In this document: one piece after another, positions 32,752-44,700 of the stretch
Position numbering within the stretch: the stretch's first letter is position 1
Layout: each line of letters starts with the position of its first letter
Program-made: the position numbers and the translations under genes
Notes under the pieces: generated by a model
The model's database searches: none
Told to the model about the DNA's origin: nothing
Seen by the model: only the letters and a program-made list of their open reading frames with translations
From: Conchocele bisecta
Taxonomy: Eukaryota; Mollusca; Bivalvia; Lucinida; Thyasiridae
NCBI GenBank assembly: GCA_029237695.1
Contig: CM055273.1
Location: 60,005,968 to 60,069,967, forward strand
Reading direction: 5' to 3'
DNA: 64,000 nucleotides

Positions 32752-35700
32752 CTTATTTTAGCATTTATTATCAAAAGTGTACAAAATACTCGCAGCAATG
32801 TATAAATATGTATTGATTTTCAAATTGAGTAGTGAAAATACTATAATAAAGTTGAAAATTTACTTCGTTGAGCTGCAAGACAGAACTTATCTGGAGCACT
32901 GTGCATGTGAAAATAGTGTCGTGATTTTACAAGATAATCGCCTGCGAGTGTGTTTGTTTGTTTGTTTGTTTGTTGGGGTTTAACGGCCTATCAACAGCTA
33001 AGGTCATTTAAGGCCGGGTCAATCTGGTTTAGTACTAAATCCCATATATTACCTGTACAAGTGCAGGTACATGTTCAAGTACATGTACAAATGAGGGGAA
33101 AATCCCAAAATCTGAATATTTACAATAACAAAACTATATATTCAGCCCTGAAATCAGAATAATCCTGATCTGATGCCAGGTCCTCGCCACACCAGAATCA
33201 CTTGACCCCTCCCAAAAGCAGTAGGATCAGTAATAATCTCACTACTTTTATAATGGGCAATAACCCAATTCAACACACAGGTAACTAAAGAGCCAAAGAT
33301 AACAAGAGTTCCGAAGGTCACAATATACGCCCGTCGAGGCAAGGCCAGTCAACAAGGGGAGATAACTCACTGAAAACCAATAGGCTTCTTCATCTTGCCT
33401 TGATAAACATGTATACCGAATTTGGTTACGATCGGTGAAGTAGAACTCGAGTTATTGCGTGGACAAGGATACAGAGTGCGAAAATTAAAAATGGCTGCCA
33501 AGGGTCGACAAGTCTTCAGAAATTTTTCAAAATCAATAGACTTCTTCGTCTTGCCATGATAAACTTGTAAACCAAATTTGGTTACGAGCGGTGAAGTAGA
33601 ACTTGAGTTATTGCGTGGACAAGGATACAGAGTGGGAAAATTAAAAATGGCCGCCAAGGGGAGATAAGTGATCGAAACATTTTCAAAATCAATGTCTTGC
33701 TGTGATAAACATGTATACCAAATTTGGTTACGATTGGTGAAGTAGAACTTGATCCGTCAAGTAGAACTCTAGTTATTGCGTGGACAAGCTGTGCCCGCCC
33801 GCCCGTCCGCTCGCCCGCCCGCCCGTACAAGACGAATACATAATACGTCCCGTTTTTTCAAACGGGCGCAAAAAACCGTACGAGAGGGCCAAACCAGGCA
33901 AATCGTCATTCCTATAAGGAGGAAAGTTCAAACCATACCGTTAATTTACGCGTCCCATTCGCCCGACAACCACCCACCGCCTGCAAGTGACTTACGCACA
34001 CATTCCAAGACCAAGATCACTCAAATGATTTGTTGAAAGAGCTTTCGACAAGTAACTTGACTGTATGGTATAATGATCATCATCTGTATTGGTCACTGTA
34101 TACGGATAATTTGTGGGTAACATCGGGCTTATGGAATGGAATGGTGCTGAACGGCCCATCAACACAAAAGAATATCATTTACAGCCAAGCAAAATGTGTT
34201 CTAGGAACACCCCACCCCACATACTGCTTTGATAGTAAACAATGCAATATTCTAAGTAAAACAAGGGGAGATAATTCATAATAATCAAAGTAAACTTTGT
34301 GTATTTAATCATCGTAAGGCAGCTACATACCAAGTTTCAGGTCTGTAGCTATGACGAGTTAAAAGTTTTACGAGCTACAAGGCAAAATTCTAAGTAAAAC
34401 AAGAATTCAGCCACGGAAACGGTGTCGCGCCTGCCGAGGCATTTGACCGTGAACATTACAAGTAAATAAATGACCTTGACCTTGAGAATTTGGATGTGGG
34501 GGTGTGCGTAATAAAGCATCATCCATAGACAAACATTGATGTGAAATATTATCAAAGTCTGGCACGGGGTTAAAGAGATATTGTGAAAAAACAATAACTT
34601 TAACGCATTTCTGTTACAAAACCGGTGAACATTACAAGTAAATAAATGACCTTGACCTTGAGAATTTGGATGTGAGGGTGTGCGTAATGAAGCATCATCC
34701 CTAGACAAACATTGATGTGAAATATTATCAATGTCTGGCAAGGGGTTAAAGAGATATTGTGAAAAAACAATAACTTTAAACGCATTTGCTTTACAAAAAA
34801 AACGGACGACGCGGACGACGTGGACGACGACGGAAAAAGCGCCGACTATAGTCGCGCCTCTGCTAAAGCAGGCACGACAAAAAGGGGAGATAATCCATGA
34901 CCCGGGGGTGATTCAAAAAACAAAATAAACTTTGCACATCTACTCATCATAAGGAAGCTACATACCAAGTTTCAGGTCTGTAGCTAGTACAGTTTAAGTT
35001 TTACTAGTTACAAGGTTGGCGACGGACGGGCGGAAGAACGGACGGACAAGGGAAACACTAAATGCCCCCTCCACTATCGTGGTGGGGCATACAAATATAT
35101 ACAGAGTAATGTCCGTTAACATTTTAAGGAAACACGGTTATCGCGCCTGATATCAGTGTGGAAATTTACGTCCGATATAAAATGTATAATAATGCCAATC
35201 AATATGTGGGATAATGGTGAATGTTTATTTTGCCAGAAAATGTCATATCTGCAGAATATACAAAACTATCCGTCTCCCTATATGTGAAATGTGGGACCCC
35301 AGCTGTAACAAAATTACACCTTTTCTTATACACTACTTGGAAGAGTCCATACACTATAGATAACCCATTGAAGTCTAAGGATACAATGTTTTGTGTTGAC
35401 ATAAAGTCTAATATTTTGTTTATTTCTCAATAAAAGTATATATAGTTACCACTATTTGAGCTCAAACCACGCCCATGTTAATTGTTAGACCATTCCATTT
35501 GGCAGAAAGGAGTAATGTTTTTAGAATTAAGAAACCCGCATATGGTGCAGACTAGACGGTGTTAAACGGCCCGTCGACCTCCAAGGCTATTTTAGGCCAG
35601 GTTAACGAGGTCGAATCCCATATTTCACCTCCTGTGATGGGGTGAAAATCCCAAATCAGAACTGAATATCTACAGAAAATATATATCAAGCACTGAAATT

Positions 35701-38700
35701 AGAATAACATGACCTGGTGCCCCAGGACATAAGGATCACTTAGTCACATGAAAGGTTGGTTTGTAGTGTTGAAAGGGTTAACACTTAGACCGCTATCTTA
35801 TTTTTTTGTCGTCTGCTGTTTATTTTCTATTTTCCATTTTTATCATAAAAAACATGCTTTCACAGCACTTTAGAATAATTTACAACATACTTTGACAGTA
35901 CTTCAGAATCATTTCCATTGGAAATGATTCTGATGTGCTGTCAAAACATGTTTTTATTGATAAATAAGGCAAGATATAAAAGCAACAGCAGACGACAATT
36001 GTTGTTTAACTTGGTTTAAAACATTACCTTTGAATGTTTTTTGCTTGGACTACGACTGGAACAGGTATGGTTGGCATCAGAGGATCGGTTATAGGTAACC
36101 ACGTTCTGTATTCTCTCTAACTTATCGTCGTCTAGTATATCTAGATCTGCGGACAAGGAAACACATGAAATGAAGCTATCACTTGTGAAAGAGGGGGACA
36201 TCCCAAATTCAGAACTGAAACTAGAAATGGACGCTTGTCGACAAGCGCATGTGTATCCCCCTCCCCAGATACACAAGTAGTTTGAAAAAAGGGTGTTCGA
36301 GTTATGCTCCGGAGACAAAATCACGGAAAAACAAAGGGAGATAACTAAAAAATTAGTGATGCAAGAGTTGTCATTCTTGCGTGACACACCCTATTAAGGG
36401 TCCGTGGTCTATGCATGTGTTGAAGTTTACATCATGAAAATATTTCCAAATGGGTGTTCGAGTTATGCTCCGGACACGAAATCAGTGGCAAATCTAAACC
36501 AACAAAGGGAGATAACTAAAGAAACTTTCAAACGGACGCAAGAGTTTGTCATTCTTACATGCGACACAACCCAATTTGGTCGTCCTACTTCCTATGCATT
36601 GTGTGAATTTTAATAAACTAGAAAATATGTGTTCAATAAGAACAACGGATTGTCCCACATAATCGCTTTGATAATAAATGAGGCCAAATTCCAAGTCAAA
36701 ATTTTATCTTTACCTGAGCATTAAAGTTTTTTGGGAAGCACCAATGTATGTGACCTTGACCCTAGGGCTTGGCCTTGGTGGGGCAGGAACGAACGTGGAA
36801 TTTTGGCACTGGGCGGTAGAGGACCATAGTAAGCAATGCATATGAAATATGAAGCTGATCCGTGAAAGAAAACAGAAATTATAAGATATTTACCTGAGCG
36901 TTAAAGTTTTTGAAGCACTAAGTATGTGATCCCCGTACGCTTACAACAAGTACCCATTCGTGTGTGCGGACGGACGGACGGACGGACAAGTGTAACACTA
37001 AATGCCCCCTCCACTATCGTGGTGGGGCATACAAATATTCAAAAGGGTGTTTGAGTTATGCTCTGGATACAAAATCAGAGCACGAAACAACAAAGGGAGA
37101 TAAGTAAACAAGAATTCCGCGGAATCAAATGCCTCGCCTTGTCCAGCCTTGACCTCGAGCCTGGGCCCGAAAGCAATTTTCACTGGCCCGAACATATTAT
37201 ACAATTATTGACTAGTGAGCCATAGAATATCAGATTATATTCTATGGCTCACTAGTCAATAATTGTTTTATTATATGATAATAGTCTGTATATAGCACTT
37301 ACGACCTTATGCTACTAGACAAAAATTGAAAAAGAATTTGAAAAAAGAAATGAAAAAAAGAAATGGAAAAAAAAAGTTTAAAAATCAAAAATAATAATGC
37401 TTGCTACTGGAGCCCAGAATTTTTTTTTAATAGTCCTATATTTATCTACATATATCTGCACAGGTCCACATAATGCCACAATATTTTCAATACAGTTTAC
37501 GGAAATGTAATATACAACAAAAAATAAAACAAAAGGCCCAAATGGGCCTGTATCGCTCACCTAAAAGCCTCCATAGTGGTCATCTTGATTTCACAAAGAC
37601 TCTTCACTTACAACTTCAAATGTTCCACAGAATTTGTTGGTACCTTCTGATCTAACATATATTGCGAATGTGCATGTGATTTACTGCTATAAATTTGATT
37701 TGATATATAAAATGACCATATTCGGTCAAAAATAAAATTTGACCCCTATTTGACACCTCGGGCCATGACCATTTTTGACCCAGAGGCCACCATATGAACA
37801 AACCTGAATCAGCGTTAACTATCGATCATTCATACAATGTTTCGTCGAAATCAGCCTGGCGGTTTGTGAGAAGAACATTTTTTGACAATTTGAACTACTT
37901 TTCAACGGCGGACATCTTGGATTTGGTGATGACCTCCATTTTGACAAAAATGAACAGGCTTCACCAACAAACCATTTCAGTTAAGTTTGGTCAATATCGG
38001 CCAAGCAGTTCACAAGAAGAAGTCCTTTGAAATCTTTAGTAAAAGAACAACCTTTTGACCTGTCGGTGGCCATCTTGGATGACGTAATCATCTGATTTTG
38101 GCAAAACATGCTCCAGAGTGATCGTCTCGTCGATACCTTGGATTGGATATATTATATGACCATATTCGGTCAAAAATATAATTTGACCCCTAGTTGACCC
38201 CTCGGGCCACGCCCATTTTTGACCCAGGTGCCACCATATGAACAAATCTGAAACAGCGTTAAATATCAATCATTCACACCAAGTTTCGTCGAAATGAGCC
38301 TGGAGGTTTGTGAGAAGATCTTGGATTTGGTGATGACCTCCATTTTAACAAAAATGGACAGGCTTCACCCACAGACCATTACAGTTAAGTTTGGCCAATA
38401 TCGGCCAATCAGTTCACAAGAAGAATACGTTTGAAATCTTTAGTAAAAGAACAACTTTTTTACCTTTCGGTGGCCATCTTGGATGACAAAATCATCTGAT
38501 TTAGACAAAACATGCTGTAGAGTGATCGTCTCGTCGATACATTCGATCCGATATACTATATATATTCGATCCGATATACTATATAGCCATATTCTGTCAA
38601 AAATAAAATTTGACCCCCATTTGACCCCTCGGGCCACACCCATTTTTGACCCAGGGCCACCATATGAACAAATCTGAAACAGCGGTAACTATCAATCATT

Positions 38701-41700
38701 CTTACCAAGTTTCGTCGATATCGGCCTGGAGGTTTGTGAGAAGAAAGATTTTTTGACAATTTGACCTACTTCTCAACGGCGGCCATCTTGGATTTGGTGA
38801 TGACCTCCATTTTAACAAAAATGAACAGGCTTCACCCACAGACCATTACAGTTAAGTTTGGCCAATATCGGCCAAGCAGTTCACAAGAAAAAGACGTTTG
38901 AAATCTTTAGTAAAAGAATGACCTTTTGAACTATCAGTGGCCATCTTGGATGACGTAATCATCTGATTTAGACAAAAAATTCTCCAGAGTGATCGTCTCG
39001 TCAATACCTTCGATTTGATATATTATATGACTATATTCGGAAAAAATTAAAAATAAAATTTACCCCTATTTGACCCCTCGGGCGACGCCCATTTTTTACC
39101 AAGGGGCCACCATATGAACAAATCTGAAACAGCGCTAACTATCGATCATTCATACCCAGTATCGTCGAAATCGGCCTGGCGGTTCGTGAGAAGATTTTTT
39201 AAGAATTTGACATACTTCTCAACGGCGGCCATCTTGGATTTGGTGATGACCTCCATTTTAACAAAAATGAACAGGCTTCAACCACAGACCATTACAGTTA
39301 AGTTTGGCCAATATCGGCCAAGCAGTTAATAAGAAAAAGACGTTTGAAATCTTTAGTAAAAGAATGACCATTTCAACTATCGGTGGCCATCTTGGATGAC
39401 ATAATCATATGATTTAGACAAAAAATGTTCCAGGGTGATTGTCTCGTCAATACCTTCGATTTGATATATTACATGACTATATTTGGTTAAAAATAAAATT
39501 TGACCCCTATTTGACCCCTCGGACGACGCCCATTTTTGAACCACGGGCCACCATATGAACAAATCTGAAACAGCGCTAACTATCGATCATTCATACCAAG
39601 TATCGTCGAAATCGGCCTGGCGGTTCATGAGAAGATTTTTCAAGAATTTGACCTACTTTTCCATGGCGGCCATCTTGGATTGTCGATGACCTCCATTTTA
39701 ACAAATCTGAAATGGCATCACCCATATATCATCCCTGTAAAGTTTAACCAATATCGGCTCAGCAGTTCGCGAGAAGAAGATGATTGAAAATGTTCACGGA
39801 CGGACGGACGGACGACGGACGACAGACACTTTGCCATAACAATAGCTCACATGAGCTTTGCTCAGGTGAGCTAAAAAATAATGCTCGCTACTGGAGCCCA
39901 GAATTTTTGTTAATAGTCCTATATTTATCTACATATATCTGCACAGGTCCACATAGTGCCACAATATTGTCAACACACTTTACGGAAATGTAATAATGTA
40001 CCTGTATAAATTACCTGTAATAAGTTAGTGGTCAGTTAAAAAATTGAAAAAAGAATGTAAAAAAATAATGGAAAAAAAAAATTAAATTTAAAAAAAATAA
40101 AAAAATAATGCTCCTACTGGAGCCCAGAATGTTTTTTAATAGTCCTATATTTATCTACATATCATATATGCACAGGTCCACATATTGCCACAATATTTTC
40201 AACACAGTTTACGGAAATGTAATATAATCATTTACCTGTATAAATTACCTGTAAGTGGTCAGTGGTCAGTTGCACATGCTAGCACATGCACAGGTGAATA
40301 GTCTGTATATAGCACTTACGACCTTATGCTACTAGACAAAATTGAAAAAGAATTTGAAACAAAAAATGAAAAAAATAAAAAAAAAAATGGAAAAAAAAAG
40401 TTTAAAAATTAAAAATAATAATGCTTGCTACTGGAGCCCAGAATTTTTTTTTAATAGTCCTATATTTATCTACATATATCTGCACAGGTCCACATAATGC
40501 CACAATATTTTCAACACAGTTTACGGAAATGTAATATACAATGTAGTAATTTACCTGTATAAATTACCTGTGGTCAGATATAGTGGTCAAGACTGGACAT
40601 TTGCACATGCTAGCACATGCTAGCACATGCTAGCACATGCACAGGTGAATGGTTCTCCCAGTCTCTATTGTTCTCTCTACAGGTAAGGTGTACAGAGCAC
40701 ACGAGAAAAGGTGTACAGAGCAGACGAGAAAACGGGTCTTCATGCATTATTGTCCAGTTTGTAGAGTGCGCAAAACAAAAAAGGGAGATAACTCAAAAAT
40801 TAGCTATGCAAGAGTTGTCATTCTTGTGCGCGACACACCTCCGGGTCGTGGTCTATGCATGTGTGAAGTTTCATGAAAAATATTCCAAAGGGTGGTCGAG
40901 TTATGCTCCGGACAGGAAATCAGTGTGCGAAAACAAAAAAGGGAGATAACTTAAAAATTAGCTATGCAAGAGTTGTTATTCTTGTGCACGACACACCTTC
41001 GGTTCGTGGTCTAATTGAATGTGTGAAGTTTCATAAAAATATTCCAAAGGGTGGTCGAGTTATGGTCAATCAGTGCGCAAAACAAAAAAGGGAGATAACT
41101 AAAAAATTAGCTATGCAAGAGTTGTCATTATTGTGCGCGACACACCTTCGGGTCGTGGTCTATGCATGTGTGAAGTTTCATGAAAATATTAAACCAAAGG
41201 GTGGTGGAGTTATGCTCCGGACACGAAATCAGTGCGAGAAACAAAAAAGGGAGATAACTAAAAAATTAGCTATGCAAGAGTTGTCATTCTTGTGCGCGAC
41301 ACACCTTCGGGTCGTGGTCTATGCATTTGTGAAGTTTCATGAAAATATTCCAAAGGGTGTTCGAGTTATGCTCCGGACAAGAAGTGTCTGCGGCGGACGC
41401 GGACGCGGCCCGCTGTCAAATCCATAGTATCCCCCGACAGAGTCCGGGGGATACAATAATGCTTGCTACTGGAGCCCAGAATTTTTTTTTAATAGTCCTA
41501 TATTTATCTACATATATCTGCACAGGTCCACATAATGCCACAATATTTTCAACACAGTTTACGGAAATGTAATATACAAAAAAAAGTCAAAAAAATAATG
41601 CTCGCTACTGGAGCCCAGAATGTTTGTTAATAGTCCTATATTTATCTACATATATCTGCACAGGTCCACATAATGCCACAATATTTTCAACACAGTTTAC

Positions 41701-44700
41701 GGAAATGTAATATACAAAAAAAAGTTAAAAAAATAATGCTCGCTACTGGAGCCCAGAATGTTTGTTAATAGTCCTATATTTATCTACATATATCTGCACA
41801 GGTCCACATACTGCCACAATATTGTCAACACAGTTTACGGAAATGTAATAATGTACCTGTATAAATTACCTGTAATAAGTTAGTGGTCAGTTAAAAAATT
41901 GAAAAAGAATGTAAACAAAAAAAATGTAAAAAAAAAATTAAATTTAAAAAAAAAATTAAATTTAAAAAAAAAATAAAAAATAATGCTCCTACTGGAGCCC
42001 AGAATGTTTTTTAATACTAAGTCCTATATTTATCTACATATCATATATGCACAGGTCCACATATTGCCACAATATTTTCAACACAGTTTACGGAAATGTA
42101 ATATAATCATTTACCTGTATAAATTACCTGTAAGTGGTCAGTGGTCAGTTGCACATGCTAGCACATGCATAGGTGAATAGTCTGTATATAGCACTTACGA
42201 CCTTATGCTACTAGACAAAATTGAAAAAGAATTTGAAACAAAAAATGAAAAAAAAAAATGGAAAAAAAAAGTTTAAAAATTAAAAATAATAATGCTTGCT
42301 ACTGGAGCCCAGATTTTTTTTTTTAATAGTCCTATATTTATCTACATATATCTGCACAGGTCCACATAATACCACAATATTTTCAACACAGTTTACGGAA
42401 ATGTAATATCCAATGTAGTAATTTACCTGTATAAATTACCTGTGGTCAATACTGGACATGTGCACATGCTAGCACATGCTAGCACATGCACAGGTGAATG
42501 GTTCCCCCAGTCTCTTATTGTTCTCTCTACAGGTAAGGTGTACAGAGCACACGAGAAAAGGTGTACAGAGCAGACGAGAAAACGGGTCTTCATGCATTCT
42601 TGTCCAGTTTGTAGAGTGCGCAAAACAAACAAGAGCTGTAGGAGAACAGCATAGCTCGACTACAAGGGTTGTTGATGTACACATAGCTTGACAAAGAAGG
42701 TGGCTGTGGCCTGCATAAAAATCTTAACCAAGGTTGACTAAAAACATTAAACAAGGGAAATTAAGTAAGCAATTCAAGGTTAAATGTAGGTCAATGTCAG
42801 ATATAGGTCAGGGGTTATTGATGTACATCACTAGGAGATAAAGTTTTCCAAGTATGGTTGCTGTAGGCCCAGGAGTATTCCATATACAAGCTTGAGTAAA
42901 AACCGTAACCAAGGGGAGATAACTAAGTAATCCAAGGATAAAAGTAGGTCAAGGTCAAATATAGGTCAGGGATTATTGATGTACATCACTAGGAGATGAA
43001 GTTAAGTTGTCCAAGTATGGTTGATGTAGGCCCAGAAGTATTCCATATACAAGCTTGACTATAAACATTAAGCAAGTAATTCAAGGTTAAATGTAGGTGA
43101 AGGTAAAATAAAGGTCAGGGGTTATTGATGTACATCCCTATGAGAAAAAGTTATCCAAGTATGGTGTCTGTATGCACAATAGTATTCCATCTACAAGCTT
43201 GACTAAAAACCTTAACCAAGGTTGAGTAAAAACCTTAACCAAGGGGAATTAAGTAAGTAATTTAAGGTTAAATGTAGGTCAAGGTCAAATATAGGTCAGG
43301 GGTTGTTGATGTACATCACTAGGAGATGAAGTTGTCCAAGTATGGTTGGTGTAGGGCCATGAGTATTCCATCTACAAGCTTGACTAAAAACCTTAACCAA
43401 AGAGAATTAAGTAAGTAATTCAAGAGGAAATGTAGGTCAAGGTCAAATATAGATCAGGGGTTATTGATGTACATCACTATGAGAAAAGGTTGTCCAAGGA
43501 TGGTGTATGCACAATAGTATTCCATGTACAAGCTTGAGTAAAAAGCTTAACCAAGGTCGAGTAAAAACCTTAACCAAGGGGAATTAAGTAAGTAATTCAA
43601 GAGGAAATGTAGGTCAAGGTCAAATATAGATCAGGGGTTGTTGATGTACATCACTAGGAGATGAAGTTGTCCAAGTATGGTGGGTGTAGGGCCAGTAGTA
43701 TTCCATATAGAAGGTTGACTAAAAACCTTAACCAAAAGGAATTAAGTAACTAATTGAATAGGAAATGTAGGTCAAGGTCAAATATAGATCAGGGGTTATT
43801 GATGTACATACCTATGAGAAAAGGTTGTCGAAGTATGGTGTCTGGATGCACAATAGTATTCAATGTACAAGCTTGAAAAAAAACCTTAACCAAGGTTGAC
43901 TAAAAACCTTAACCAAGGGGAATTAAGTAAGTAATTCAAGAGGAAATGTAGGTCAAGGTCAAATATATATGAGGGGTTATTGATGTGCATCACTAGGAGA
44001 TGAAGTTGTCCAAGTATGGTGGGTGTAGGGCCAGTAGTATTGCCTATACAAGCTTGACTACAAACCTTAACCAAGGTTGACTAAAAACCTTAACCAAGGG
44101 GAATTAACCAAGTAATTCAAGAGGAAATGTAGGTGAAGGTCAAATATAGATCAGGGGTTACTGATGTACATCACTAGGAGATGAAGTTTTCCAAGTATGG
44201 TGGGTGCAGGGCCAGTAGTATTCCATATACAAACTTGACTAAAAACCTTAACCAAGGCGTGACGGTGACGCCGACGCCGGGGTGACAACATAAGCTCTAC
44301 TTATTCTTTGAATAGTTGAGCTAAAAAGGGAGCTAACTAAAAAATTAGCTACGCAAGAGTTGTCATTCTTGTGCGCGACACACCTCCGGGTCGTGGTCTA
44401 TGCATGTGTGAAGTTTCATGAAAATATTCCAAAGGGTGGTCGAGTTATGCTCCGGACAGGAAATCAGTGCGCGAAAACAAAAAAGGGAGATAACTAAAAA
44501 ATTATCTATGCAAGAGTTGTCATTCTTGTGCATGACACACCTTCAGTTCGTGGTCTAATTGAATGTGTGAAGTTTCATAAAAATATTCCAAAGGGTGGTC
44601 GAGTTATGGTCAATCAGTGCGCGAAACAAAAAGGGAGATAACTAAAAAATTAGCTATGCAAGAGTTGTCATTCTTGTGCGCGACACACCTTTGGGTCGTG

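Noticed and set aside
40617..41427. Open frames up to 184 codons with KKREITKKLAMQELSFLC repeats
   Set aside because: The same phrase recurs in every ~150-bp array unit, in both orientations and several places, with no splice or start context. It is a by-product of a non-coding tandem repeat.
42626..44323. A CRISPR-like array of regular repeats
   Set aside because: Units are 150-180 bp, diverged throughout, without short constant repeats and unique spacers; this is an animal genome.
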